DNA from: JBPYFK01 sp051984675
GTDB taxonomy: Bacteria > Actinomycetota > Actinomycetes > Mycobacteriales > Pseudonocardiaceae
Assembly (NCBI GenBank): GCA_051984675.1
Contig: JBPYFK010000118.1
Location: 16,461-80,460 of the forward strand
DNA length: 64,000 nt
Reading direction: 5' to 3'
Positions within the stretch are counted from its first letter, which is position 1; each line of letters starts with the position of its first letter. Of this stretch, positions 15,949 to 24,890 are shown piece after piece. The notes under the pieces were generated by a model. It was not told the DNA's origin. It was given only the letters and a program-made list of their open reading frames with translations, and searched no databases. The translations under genes and the position numbers were made by a program.

Positions 15949-16377
15949 ATGCACATCACCCAAGGTACGTTCTCGTACCTTCCAGAGCTGACCAATGACG
16001 AGATCCGGGCGCAGATCCAGTACGCCATCGATCAAGGTTGGGCGATCGCGATCGAGTTCACCGACGACCCGCACCCGCGCAACGTGCTGTGGGAGATGTG
16101 GGGCCTGCCGATGTTCGACATCGTCGATGCCGCGGCCGGGCTCTACGAAGTGGACGCGTGCCGCGAAGCGTACCCGAACCACTACGTCCGCGTGACCGCG
16201 TACGACGCCCGGCTCGGCCGGCAGACCACCGCGTTGAGCTTCATCGTCAACCGCCCGCCGCACGAACCCGGTTTCCGGCTCCACCGCCAGGAAGCCAGTG
16301 ACCGGCAGATCGGTTACACATTGCACGCCTACGCCGCCGACGAGCCGCGCGGTGCGCGCTACGGAGTTGCGCATTGA
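15949..16377 (+). CDS. cbbS: RuBisCO small subunit, red type
   Basis: 142 residues. It begins MHITQGTFSYLPELTNDEI and includes GWAIAIEFTDDPHPRNVLWEMWGLPMFD. A C-terminal extension from residue ~105 (FIVNRPPHEPGFRLHRQE, IGYTLHAYA) forms the beta-hairpin that lines the central pore of red-type L8S8 enzymes. It follows cbbL by 55 bases and overlaps cbbX by TTGA. An AGAGGGATC ribosome site lies 5 bases upstream. Confidence 0.96.
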   Translation: MHITQGTFSYLPELTNDEIRAQIQYAIDQGWAIAIEFTDDPHPRNVLWEMWGLPMFDIVDAAAGLYEVDACREAYPNHYVRVTAYDARLGRQTTALSFIVNRPPHEPGFRLHRQEASDRQIGYTLHAYAADEPRGARYGVAH

Positions 16378-17372
16378 ACGAGCGATCCACTTCCACCAGC
16401 TTCGCCATGCCCCGTCCCCACTCCACTCCGTCCGGCGAGTCGGCCGAACAGAGAGACGACGAACGGCTGGACGCCGCCGAGTCCCTGCCCGCGGACGCTG
16501 CCGTCGATCTCGCCGCGGAGCAGGAAAAGCTCAACATCTCCGCGACGCTCGACCGGCTCGACAGTGAGTTGATCGGGCTGGCGCCGGTGAAGACACGCGT
16601 TCGCGAGATCGCCGCGTTGCTGCTGGTCGACCGCCTGCGGCAACGGTTCGGGCTCAGCACGTCGAGACCGACGTTGCACATGTGTTTCACCGGCAATCCC
16701 GGCACGGGCAAGACAACCGTGGCACTGCGGATGGCGGAGTTGCTGCACGGCCTCGGTTACCTGCGCAAGGGCCAGCTCGTCAGCGTGACCCGGGACGACC
16801 TGGTCGGGCAGTACGTCGGGCACACCGCGCCCAAGACCAAGGAGGTACTCAAACGCGCGATGGGCGGGGTCCTGCTCATCGACGAGGCATACTATCTCTA
16901 CCGCGCCGAGAACGAGCGCGACTACGGTTCGGAAGCGATCGAGATCCTGTTGCAGGTCATGGAAGAGCAGCGGGATGACCTGGTCATCGTGTTGGCCGGC
17001 TACCGGGACCGGATGGACGCGTTCTTCGGGTCCAACCCTGGAATGGCTTCCCGCATCGCCCATCACCTGGAGTTTCCCGACTTCGCCATCGACGAGCTGA
17101 TGCAGATCGGCGAGCTCATGCTGGTCAACGAGGGGTACCAGTTCTCCGCCGAGGCTCGGGCCGCGTTCCTGGAATACCTTCGCCAGCGGATGCGTCAGCC
17201 GCGCTTCGCCAACGCGCGCAGCGTCCGCAACGCCCTCGACCGGATGCGGCTTCGCCACGCCAATCGACTCGTGTCGACGGGTGGATCAGTGTCCAAATTG
17301 GATCTCACCCTGGTCGAGGCGGACGACATCCTGCGCAGCCGGGTGCTCACCGAGTCCACCACCGACGCGTAA
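16374..17372 (+). CDS. cbbX: Red-type RuBisCO activase, AAA+ protein CbbX
   Basis: 332 residues. It removes inhibitory sugar phosphates from RuBisCO by threading the CbbL C-terminus through a hexameric pore. Walker A GNPGTGKT (107-114), the pore segment QYVGHTAPKTKE (~146-157), Walker B GVLLIDEAYYL (165-175), sensor-1 region VIVLAGYRDRMD and the second region with Arg residues (NPGMASRIAHH, ARSVRNALDRMRLR) are present. The N-terminal ~45 residues are a polar extension longer than in proteobacterial CbbX. Start is TTG 16374, fused to the cbbS stop as TTGA with GGAG 7-8 bases upstream. Last gene of the operon. Confidence 0.95.
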   Translation: MNERSTSTSFAMPRPHSTPSGESAEQRDDERLDAAESLPADAAVDLAAEQEKLNISATLDRLDSELIGLAPVKTRVREIAALLLVDRLRQRFGLSTSRPTLHMCFTGNPGTGKTTVALRMAELLHGLGYLRKGQLVSVTRDDLVGQYVGHTAPKTKEVLKRAMGGVLLIDEAYYLYRAENERDYGSEAIEILLQVMEEQRDDLVIVLAGYRDRMDAFFGSNPGMASRIAHHLEFPDFAIDELMQIGELMLVNEGYQFSAEARAAFLEYLRQRMRQPRFANARSVRNALDRMRLRHANRLVSTGGSVSKLDLTLVEADDILRSRVLTESTTDA

Positions 17373-17687
17373 CCAGCGAAACAGCCCCGTGTCGCAAATT
17401 CGCCAAGCACCGCATTTTGCTACCAGGAGTGTTGAATCAACGACATACCGTCACATTCCTTGCTAGCGCGAAATGTTCTTGGGCACGCTCGAAGGTGAGC
17501 GTTCCCGCAGCACAGCGCCATACACACACCACACGACAGCGGGAATTCCACGCTGATCGCCCACCCAGCGAAACGTCCCGGACGTGTAGCCCACACTGCC
17601 GAGAACCTCGGATTAAAACCGGCGCGCTCGCATCCACCGGCCTACCGTCAGATACGGACAGATGCTGCTGGCAAACAGCCGAGGGCG
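17373..17687. other. 315-base gap between cbbX and the L,D-transpeptidase gene
   Basis: No gene is supported. A partial dyad (TTCCCGC near 17502 and GCGGGAA near 17539) is the only symmetry, and no clear terminator with U-tract follows cbbX. It probably holds the promoter of the transpeptidase gene. Confidence 0.45.
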
Positions 17688-18935
17688 GTGAGCGGCGTGT
17701 CTTTTGCAATCAAGCGCTTCTGCCACTTAGGGAATGTGGGGAACGGCAAACTTGCCGGTGTGGGGGCGGCTCTCGCGCTAGCGCTGGCCGGCTGTACCAG
17801 CGGGGCGGCGCCGGCGCCGGTTCCACCACCGAAGATCGCCCTCCAGCCGGGCGTGGGCAGCACGAACATTCCGCCGAACAGCCAACCGGCGGTCACCGTC
17901 TCCGGCGGCAAGCTCGACGGTGTGACCCTGACCAGTTCGGACGGGAAGAAGATCGCCGGCACGCTGGCCCGGGACCAGCGCAGCTGGACGGTGAGCGAGC
18001 CGCTGGACTACAACAAGACCTACACCTGGTCCGGGACCGCGAAGCACCCTGGCGCCCAACCGGTGCCGGTCGGTGGATCGTTCACGACGGTCAACCCGGC
18101 CAACGTGGTGCGCGGCACGCTCAACATCGATGACCAGCAGACCGTCGGGGTCGGCGCGCCGATCTCGATCGATTTCGACGGCAAGGTCGACGACAGCGCC
18201 AAACCGGCCGTGGAACGGGCGCTTTCGGTGCAGACGTCGGTGCCGACCGAGGGGTCGTGGGCGTGGCTTCCCGATTCCCAGGAGGGGAACTCGCGCGTGC
18301 ACTGGCGCCCCAAGGACTACTGGAAGCCGGGCACCAACGTCACGGTGAACGCCGGGCTTTTCGGTATTCCCATGGGTAACGGCAACTACGGCAAGGAGAA
18401 TCTCACGTCGCACTTCACTGTGGGACGGTCGCAGGTCGTCAAAGCCGACGTGACCAGCCACCAGATGGTCATCATGCGGGACGGGCAGCAGGTCGCGTCC
18501 TACCCGGCCAGTTACGGCCTGGATTCCAGCCCGGACCGCAACACGCGGTCAGGCACCCACGTGGTCATGGGTAAGGCCGAGGACCAGCGCATGACAAGCC
18601 CGCAATACGGCTACGACGTCGTGGAGCACTGGGCCGTGCGGATCTCCAACAACGGCGAGTTCATCCACGCGAACCCGGAAAGCACCGGCAACCAGGGCTC
18701 GAGCAACGTCACGCACGGCTGCGTCAACCTCTCCACGGACAATGCCAGGGAGTACTTCGACACCGTCCTGTACGGCGATCCTGTCGAGGTCACCAACTCC
18801 GGCATACAGCTGTCGGAGGCGGACGGGGACATCTACGACTGGACCGTGCCGTGGGACAAGTGGCAGGGTATGTCCGCCCTGAAGCAGGCTCCACCCGCCC
18901 CGCAGGCGCAAGGTGTCCAGCACCAGCCCGCGTGA
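17688..18935 (+). CDS. L,D-transpeptidase lipoprotein (LdtMt2-like)
   Basis: About 415 residues. A signal peptide with lipobox LALAGC places the lipid-anchored Cys at 36. Ig-like domains (~60-250) precede the YkuD catalytic domain, which shows HANPESTGN and the nucleophile in NVTHGCVNLS (C345). It makes 3-3 peptidoglycan cross-links outside the membrane. The C-terminal PPAPQAQGVQHQPA tail is typical of actinobacterial enzymes. Start GTG 17688 has GAGGG upstream; GTG 17697 is an alternative. Close to other envelope genes but 85 bases from the next one. Confidence 0.92.
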   Translation: MSGVSFAIKRFCHLGNVGNGKLAGVGAALALALAGCTSGAAPAPVPPPKIALQPGVGSTNIPPNSQPAVTVSGGKLDGVTLTSSDGKKIAGTLARDQRSWTVSEPLDYNKTYTWSGTAKHPGAQPVPVGGSFTTVNPANVVRGTLNIDDQQTVGVGAPISIDFDGKVDDSAKPAVERALSVQTSVPTEGSWAWLPDSQEGNSRVHWRPKDYWKPGTNVTVNAGLFGIPMGNGNYGKENLTSHFTVGRSQVVKADVTSHQMVIMRDGQQVASYPASYGLDSSPDRNTRSGTHVVMGKAEDQRMTSPQYGYDVVEHWAVRISNNGEFIHANPESTGNQGSSNVTHGCVNLSTDNAREYFDTVLYGDPVEVTNSGIQLSEADGDIYDWTVPWDKWQGMSALKQAPPAPQAQGVQHQPA

Positions 18936-19022
18936 TCCATCGGGGCAGCGTCGGGTTTCCAGATGTATCCACAATGGACTCGGTTCCGCGCGGTACAGGG
19001 ACTTGCTTAGCGTGAGGAAGTG

Positions 19023-20669
19023 ATGATGCGCAGGCGGATCATCGGTGTCGGAGCGCTCGTACTGCTGCTGGTCGTCGCGGGCTGCTCGCCAGCGGGCACG
19101 AACCGACCGCCCTCCTCGGAAGGTGGGCAGCCCGGGGCGAAACCGGGCGAGACCACGGCGAAGGATCTGGCCAGTGGGGGCGTGCGCGCGCAGTGGGTGG
19201 TGGACGAGAACCGCCGCCCGGGCACGCCCAGCTGGCGGATACCCAAGCCGGCACCGCCGGGCCTGGTCGAGGGCTTCGCCGACCAGACCTATGTGCAGCG
19301 CGGCCAGCCGGTTCGCCTGTTCGTGAACACCACCGCACACCAGTTCCACGTCGAGGCGTACCGGTTGGGCTACTACCAGGGAACCGGCGGACGCCTGGTG
19401 TGGCAGTCGCAGCCCGTGCCGGGCGTGGCCCAGCCACCGTGCCCGAAGGCCGGCGGGACCAACATGGTGTCCTGCGACAACTGGCGCCCGTCGCTGACCG
19501 TGCCGATCACCAAGGACTTCGTCGAGGGCGACTACCTGTTCAAGCTGGTCGGTGACCACAACGAGCAGAGCTATGTGCCGCTGACGGTCTGGAACCCGGC
19601 CAGCCACGCCGCATACGCCGTGAAGAACGACGTCTTCACCTGGCAGGCGTGGAACACCTACGGCGGTTCGGACTACTACGTCGGGGACAGCTCGTGTTCC
19701 GGGGGCTACCCGCTGTGCTCGCGAGCGCGCGTGGTCTCCTACGACCGCCCGTACGGCGACCGGCAGGGCGCCGGAGACTTCCTCGATCTGGAAGCACCGC
19801 TGGTGCGCAACCTCGAACAGCACGGCCTCGACGTCTCCTACGTCAACGACCTCGCGGTCCAGCAGCACCCCGAGGTGGCGGCCAACCACCGGGCGCTGCT
19901 GTCCCTGGGTCATGACGAGTGCTGGTCGCTGAAGGAACGGCAAGCGGCCCAGAACGCATCCGCCACGCACGGCGTGAACATGGCGTTCTTCGGTGCCAGC
20001 GGGATGCTGCGTCACGTGCGGACCCAGCCCTCGCCGATCGGGCCGGACCGCCAGCTGGTGGACTACCGCAACTCCGAAGAGGACCCGCTCAACGGCAAAG
20101 GTGATCCGGGCGAGGTCACCGGGAACACCTGGAGCAACCCGCCCGCGAACTGGCCGGAGTCCCCCTTCGTGGGAGAGGACTACGTCGGCTTCCTGCACCC
20201 GAACACCCCGCACGAGCCGCTGGTCGTCTCGGACGAGAAGTCGTGGATCTACCAGGGCACCGGCCTGCACAACGGGGACAGCATCCCCGCGGTCGTCAGC
20301 TCCGACGCGGACGGCGTCACCACCCAGACCGACCACCCGCCGGGCCTGCAGATCATGGGGCACTCCCCGCTGCCGGTGAAGAACGCCGAAACCCACGGCT
20401 TCAGCGACGGCCCGACGTTCTACTCGGACATGACCTACTACACCGATCCGCGCAGCGGGGCCGGGGTGTGGGACAGCGGCACCAACAACTGGATTCCGGC
20501 GCTGGACCCGTGCGAGCCAGGAACCCAGTCGTGCCCGGCGGCGGTACTGGACCGGATCACGACGAACATGCTGGGCGTGCTCGGGCAGGGACCGGCCCAC
20601 CACGTCCAGCCGTCCCAGCCCAACTGGCAACAGGTGCCGCCGCAGAAGGCCACCGGCGGTTCCAGCTAG
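19023..20669 (+). CDS. Secreted lipoprotein with N,N-dimethylformamidase beta-subunit-like domain
   Basis: About 548 residues. MRRRIIGVGALVLLLVVAGC is a lipoprotein signal, Cys at about 21. The mature part contains VRLFVNTTAHQFHVEAYRLGYYQGTGGRLV, YVNDLAVQQHPE and LLSLGHDECWS, landmarks of the DMFase large-subunit C-terminal-like family. In this family the domain occurs in many actinobacterial surface proteins with no known substrate, and real formamidase activity should not be assumed. Starts at 19020 (GTG), 19023 or 19026 are possible; GAGGAAG ends at 19020, favouring 19026 or 19023. Convergent with the DUF3048 gene, one base apart. Confidence 0.8.
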   Translation: MMRRRIIGVGALVLLLVVAGCSPAGTNRPPSSEGGQPGAKPGETTAKDLASGGVRAQWVVDENRRPGTPSWRIPKPAPPGLVEGFADQTYVQRGQPVRLFVNTTAHQFHVEAYRLGYYQGTGGRLVWQSQPVPGVAQPPCPKAGGTNMVSCDNWRPSLTVPITKDFVEGDYLFKLVGDHNEQSYVPLTVWNPASHAAYAVKNDVFTWQAWNTYGGSDYYVGDSSCSGGYPLCSRARVVSYDRPYGDRQGAGDFLDLEAPLVRNLEQHGLDVSYVNDLAVQQHPEVAANHRALLSLGHDECWSLKERQAAQNASATHGVNMAFFGASGMLRHVRTQPSPIGPDRQLVDYRNSEEDPLNGKGDPGEVTGNTWSNPPANWPESPFVGEDYVGFLHPNTPHEPLVVSDEKSWIYQGTGLHNGDSIPAVVSSDADGVTTQTDHPPGLQIMGHSPLPVKNAETHGFSDGPTFYSDMTYYTDPRSGAGVWDSGTNNWIPALDPCEPGTQSCPAAVLDRITTNMLGVLGQGPAHHVQPSQPNWQQVPPQKATGGSS

Positions 20670-20670
20670 T

Positions 20671-21633
20671 TCAGGCTGGCACGAGCAAGACCCAGACTTG
20701 CCCTGGGGCGACCGGCAACGGCTGACCGGTCGAGGTGGAGTACCGGGTGGGAGCCTGCGGGCTCGGCCGTGACCAGGTGGCTTGGAACGCCTGGCCGTCC
20801 CGCAGGACGACGGCGGAGCCGTCGCCGACCGTCTGCGCGATGGGCGCGACGGCTCCGAAGATGTCCTCCTTGTAGTGCCCCGGCAGCTCCGAGATCTTCT
20901 GCAGGATCACGGTCGTCGGCCCGAGTTGACCCGCCTCGGTGGACACGAACGGCGAGCCGTCCATCGACACCAGCCACTGCCCGGTCGCGGCCGACCAGTG
21001 GAAGTCGTAGGACGCCGCCGGGTACTGGACGTGCTGGCTGGGCGTGGGGACCCCGCCCGGGCCGGCGGGGCCGGACTGGAGGACGGCCTCCGGTCCGGGG
21101 CCGCCCTGCGGTAGCTGGTCCGGGTGAACGTAGAGGTTGTGCGGCACGGGCCGGGAGTTGTCCCGGTAGTACGCCCCCGGCGCCTCCTGCGGCGAGGCGT
21201 TCACGAACGGCGCCGCGTGCAGGATCGGCAGCAGCTCGGGTACGGACCCGGAGTACGCGAACGTGGGACGCCCGTACTGCGGGAACAGCAGGAGGTCCGA
21301 TTCGCGAGCGCTGCGAACCGGTCCGACCGCGCTGGGCAGGTGCGTGTAGTAGACGGCCGCCAGGCGGGTCAGCCCGCCCTCCACCGGTTCCACGTAGACC
21401 GCGTCGGCCGCCGCCAGCCCGGTATGCGGGCGTGCCGCGGCAACGTTGTCGATCTTGATGATGACGGCGGGAGGCTGCTGCGCGACAGGCGTGGTCGACG
21501 GCTGCGCCGCCGGTGGGTGGTGGGCCGGTGGAGCACCGTTCACCCGCAGCAGGCTCACCGCGATGATGACCGCTGCCGCCACGACCACGGCCGCCACCAC
21601 CCCGAAGGCGGATGCGGCCCGCCTGCTGACCAC
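20671..21633 (-). CDS. DUF3048 domain protein, membrane anchored
   Basis: 320 residues. One N-terminal membrane segment (ASAFGVVAAVVVAAAVIIAV) is followed by a Pro-rich linker and the DUF3048 domain (YerB-like). Visible motifs include VIIKIDNVAAARPHTGL, ADAVYVEPVEGGLTRLAAVY, VGPVRSARESD and SVPELLPIL. Function unknown; the family is extracytoplasmic and envelope associated. GTG 21633 has GGAG 6-7 bases upstream. Divergent from the DUF2127 gene. Confidence 0.85.
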   Translation of the reverse strand: MVSRRAASAFGVVAAVVVAAAVIIAVSLLRVNGAPPAHHPPAAQPSTTPVAQQPPAVIIKIDNVAAARPHTGLAAADAVYVEPVEGGLTRLAAVYYTHLPSAVGPVRSARESDLLLFPQYGRPTFAYSGSVPELLPILHAAPFVNASPQEAPGAYYRDNSRPVPHNLYVHPDQLPQGGPGPEAVLQSGPAGPGGVPTPSQHVQYPAASYDFHWSAATGQWLVSMDGSPFVSTEAGQLGPTTVILQKISELPGHYKEDIFGAVAPIAQTVGDGSAVVLRDGQAFQATWSRPSPQAPTRYSTSTGQPLPVAPGQVWVLLVPA

Positions 21634-21737
21634 GCTCGCTCCTTCACTCCCGAGAAGGAGACCGACGGGTTCAGCATACGCCCAGATCCTCGCCCCACTG
21701 TCGACTCGAACTCCGCCAGGAGCGGGATGATGGGGAC

Positions 21738-22256
21738 GTGACGGCGGATACCCGGCACGTGAGCACGACCGAGAGACTCTTCCGCATCGCCATCCTGCTC
21801 AAGGGGCTGGACGGCGTGGCACAGCTGGTCTGCGGCGTCCTGCTGATCTTCATGCGGCCCGCTGCCATCACCGCGTTCGTGCACTTCGTGGTCGTCCGGG
21901 ACCTGCTCGGCAGCCCCACGGGCGCCCTGGCGACCGACGCGGAGCACGCCGCCTCCGCCCTGACCGCAGGGGGCACCCGCTGGTTCGTGATCTTCTTCCT
22001 GCTGCTGCACGGAGTGATCAAGGTGGGCCTGGTGCTCGCGCTGCTGCTGAAGGTCATGCCGGCGTACCCGATCGCCGCCGTCGCGCTCGGCGCGTTCGTG
22101 GTCTACGAGCTGATCCGCGCCGTGCGCACCCACTCGCTCGCCCTGCCGATCTTCGCCGCCGGGGACGTCGTGATCATCATCCTGATCGTGCGGGAGTACC
22201 TGCTGCTGCGCAGAGAACGTGCCGGCGCGCGCCGGCAGCCCAGCAAGGCCGGCTAG
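21738..22256 (+). CDS. DUF2127 family membrane protein
   Basis: 172 residues with four predicted membrane helices (for example LVCGVLLIFMRPAAITAFVHF, WFVIFFLLLHGVIKVGLVLALLL, YPIAAVALGAFVVYELIRAV and IFAAGDVVIIILIVREYLLL). The pattern LFRIAILLKGLDGVAQL is the DUF2127 start. Function unknown. GTG 21738. Convergent with gatD, 12 bases apart. Confidence 0.8.
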   Translation: MTADTRHVSTTERLFRIAILLKGLDGVAQLVCGVLLIFMRPAAITAFVHFVVVRDLLGSPTGALATDAEHAASALTAGGTRWFVIFFLLLHGVIKVGLVLALLLKVMPAYPIAAVALGAFVVYELIRAVRTHSLALPIFAAGDVVIIILIVREYLLLRRERAGARRQPSKAG

Positions 22257-22268
22257 CTCGCGGGCCCG

Positions 22269-23099
22269 CTACCGCGCCGGGCCACCGTCCTTGGCCGGGT
22301 TCGGCAGGCCGGGGGTCAACCACCGACGCGGAGTCAGCGCGCTGCGCAGCCGGCCGCTCGACGACTGCTTGCGCTTCTCCGCCGCGGCGATGGTGACGCG
22401 CCGGAGTTCGTCGATCTCCTCGATGTGCAGCGGCGCCAGCGTGAGCCCGGTGGCCCGGGTCAGCAGCAGGTCAGCGAGTTGGGGGTTGCGGGCGAGCACC
22501 GGACCGTGCATGTAGGTACCCACAATCCGGTCACTGATCACGCCCTCGGTCAGGTCCCCGTTGCCTACGCCGGTGACCACACGCGCGAGCGGTTTCGCGT
22601 ACGGCCCCAGTTCGGTGCCCCCCTGGTGGTTCTCGAATCCCGTCAGTTGCTCGTCCCCGAGCCCGGTCCCCGGCTCCGGCTTACTCACCAGCTCACCGAT
22701 CGCACGCTGCTCGCGCGGCCGGGTGGTCACATCGAGCAGCCCGAGACCCGAGTACCACTCGCCGTTGCTGTCCAGGGCGGCTCGTCCGAGGATCTGGAGC
22801 CCGGCGCAGACGGCCAGCACGTTCGCCCCCTGCTCCACCGCCGTGCGGAAGGGGCTGCGCTCCAGCAGGCGGGTGGCCTCCATCTGCGCGACGTCCTCGC
22901 CACCGCCGACCACGTAGATGTCGCAGCTGCCGGGGATCGGCTGGTCGGAGGTGACCTCCAGGACCTCGGCCGGTTGCCCGCGCCACTGCAGGCGCTGGGC
23001 CAGTACGGTCGCGTTGCCCCGATCGCCGTAGGTGCCCAGCAGGTCCGGCAGGAGCACGGCGATCTGCACGGTTGAGTTGCTCATGCTGGAGTTGCTCAT
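22269..23099 (-). CDS. gatD: Lipid II isoglutaminyl synthase, glutamine amidotransferase subunit GatD
   Basis: About 276 residues. It supplies ammonia from glutamine to MurT for amidation of the D-Glu residue of lipid II. Class-I triad-like glutaminase features are the Cys of VLAVCAGLQILG and the His of VGTYMHGPVL, and the family start VQIAVLLPDLLGTYGDRGNA is present. The first ATG (23099) makes an ATGA overlap with murT. The start region repeats ATGAGCAACTC, so ATG 23084 is a second possible start. The C-terminal ~45 residues (SSSGRLRSALTPRRWLTPGLP) are a basic extension. Confidence 0.92.
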   Translation of the reverse strand: MSNSSMSNSTVQIAVLLPDLLGTYGDRGNATVLAQRLQWRGQPAEVLEVTSDQPIPGSCDIYVVGGGEDVAQMEATRLLERSPFRTAVEQGANVLAVCAGLQILGRAALDSNGEWYSGLGLLDVTTRPREQRAIGELVSKPEPGTGLGDEQLTGFENHQGGTELGPYAKPLARVVTGVGNGDLTEGVISDRIVGTYMHGPVLARNPQLADLLLTRATGLTLAPLHIEEIDELRRVTIAAAEKRKQSSSGRLRSALTPRRWLTPGLPNPAKDGGPAR

Positions 23100-24376
23100 G
23101 CCTGTGCCCCCAACCGATTACGGAGCCGGAAGAAGCTGGTGTAGTCCCCGACCGCGAGGACCTGGCCGGGAGCGAGCTGGCCCAGCGCCGCCAGCGGGTC
23201 CGGGCTGGTGATATGGGTCACGCCAGCGTAGGTCAACCGCACCCCGATGTCGTACGCACGGTCGCCGGCCGCGATCACCTGCCGGCCCGCCAGCCGCTCG
23301 AACTCCACGTCATACAGCCAGGACGTGTCCCGCCCGTCCGCCTCCAGGGCGTTGATCGCGATGATCACCGGATCCTGGGTGCTGCACAGCAGGTCCAGCG
23401 ACGCCGCCCAGCCGGCTGGGTTCTTCGCCAACAGCAGCTGCAGCTCGTGCTGTCCGACCCGCACCACCTTGTAGCGGCCAGCGACGCTGCTCAGCTCCGC
23501 CACACCGTGCACCGCCGTCTCCGCCGGGATTCCCAGCGAGCTGCTGGCCGCGACGGCCATCGAGGCGTTGATGAAGTTGAACGCGCCGGGAAGCCGCAGC
23601 GTCAGCGGCAGCGTCCGCCCGTCCGGGGTGAGCAGCTTCTCCCCGCTCAGCCGCCACTGCGGCGTGGGCCGCTGCAACCCGCAGCGCCCGCACTCCCAGT
23701 GGCTCTGCGCGTCGTCACCGAGGTCCAGCCGGTTACCGCAGTTGGGGCAGTTCCCAGCGTCGCCCTGCCAGCTCGATCCGGCGGAGACCCAGACCGCGCG
23801 GCGGAACTGGTTCGCGATGTACACGACGTAGGGGTCGTCGCAGTTGCCCACGACCATCAGGTCCGGGTAGTCTTGGGCGAGCGCCCGCAGATGGGTGGCG
23901 ACCTTGCGCACCTCACCGGCACGGTCGAGCTGGTCCCGGGAGAACCCGAGCAGCACCACGGCCACCGGGTTCGTCTGCTGCACCGCCGCCGGCAGGTACA
24001 TCTCGTCGATCTCGCCGACCACCGTGCGCGCGTCCTGTTCGGCCATCGCCGTGGCCAGCCCGTCCAGCATGTTGGCCCCGCTGGAGTTGCTGGCTACCGG
24101 CCCACGGGTGGACATGGCCGCCGCGAGCATGGCCGTGGTGGTCGTCTTGCCGTTGGTCCCGGAAACCAGCATCACTTCCCGGTCCCGGGCCAGCTCGGAC
24201 AGGACATTGGGCTGCAACATCAGCGCGATCCGCCCCAGGATCACCTGGCCCTGGTAACCGGCGGCCCGTGAGGCTCCGGCAGCTACCGCGCCCGCGCGCA
24301 GGGCCGCCCGGGACCGCCGGGTGATGCCGTTGTTCGTGATGTTCGTGATTCCCTCGTTGTTCGTGACCTCAGACAT
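23096..24376 (-). CDS. murT: Lipid II isoglutaminyl synthase, Mur-ligase-like subunit MurT
   Basis: 426 residues. The P-loop MLVSGTNGKTTTTAML, a Cys4 zinc ribbon (CPNCGNRLDL and CGRCGLQRP) in the middle domain, and the C-terminal DUF1727 domain identify MurT. It is the ATP-dependent partner of GatD. The N-terminus has an unusual Asn/Thr-rich stretch, EVTNNEGITNITNNGITR, from a short nucleotide repeat (GTTCGTGAT). ATG 24376 is upstream of this; a later start would remove the repeat. Coupled to gatD by ATGA. Confidence 0.94.
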   Translation of the reverse strand: MSEVTNNEGITNITNNGITRRSRAALRAGAVAAGASRAAGYQGQVILGRIALMLQPNVLSELARDREVMLVSGTNGKTTTTAMLAAAMSTRGPVASNSSGANMLDGLATAMAEQDARTVVGEIDEMYLPAAVQQTNPVAVVLLGFSRDQLDRAGEVRKVATHLRALAQDYPDLMVVGNCDDPYVVYIANQFRRAVWVSAGSSWQGDAGNCPNCGNRLDLGDDAQSHWECGRCGLQRPTPQWRLSGEKLLTPDGRTLPLTLRLPGAFNFINASMAVAASSSLGIPAETAVHGVAELSSVAGRYKVVRVGQHELQLLLAKNPAGWAASLDLLCSTQDPVIIAINALEADGRDTSWLYDVEFERLAGRQVIAAGDRAYDIGVRLTYAGVTHITSPDPLAALGQLAPGQVLAVGDYTSFFRLRNRLGAQA

Positions 24377-24890
24377 CGGCTCGCGAACCTCCGCATTCGG
24401 GAACCGCTGGCCGCGCGTCCCACTCGCCGCGGGTCTGGATGTCCCCGCGCTGTTCGATCACCACCACTGCTTCCTCACTGCTCACGTGCACAGGTGCGCA
24501 CCGATCCGTCGGCGCCGTCGGAACTCATGTCCCATGCTCAAGCAGTATGGGCTCAACGAGGACCGCGCACTGGGCGAGACTAACCGGCATGCTGGGATTG
24601 AGAGATCTTGGGCACAAGAGATCTGGGCGTGTGGAAACGGCCTCCGGGCAAGGTCGTCCTGTCGGGGTCGTCCTGTCGGGATCGTCATGGTCGGACCGGC
24701 ACAAACATACCGACGGCGACTCACCCGCTGTCCCCACCCCCTGCACTCCCAGCCACGGCGCACGATACGCACCCGATCATTCACTCTCAGTAATTGCACT
24801 GTTGCGGCGACGAATGGCCACCGAAACACCCGATAACAATCCGACAGATCAAGAGGTCCCCACCCCGGCGAGATCGGATAGGTTTCGGCC
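24377..24890. other. 514-base gap with a small tandem repeat
   Basis: Between murT and the divergent dienelactone hydrolase gene. Open frames on both strands are compositionally poor and have no recognisable homology. GGTCGTCCTGTCGG is tandemly repeated at 24652-24679 with a degenerate third copy to ~24694. Promoters for both genes should be here. Confidence 0.5.
24652..24694. repeat. 14-base tandem repeat in an intergenic region
   Basis: Two exact copies of GGTCGTCCTGTCGG (24652-24665, 24666-24679) and one degenerate copy. Function unknown. Confidence 0.6.

Noticed and set aside
24321..24836. Plus-strand frame upstream of the dienelactone hydrolase gene
   Set aside because: Overlaps the murT 5' end antisense, low-quality composition and no motif.
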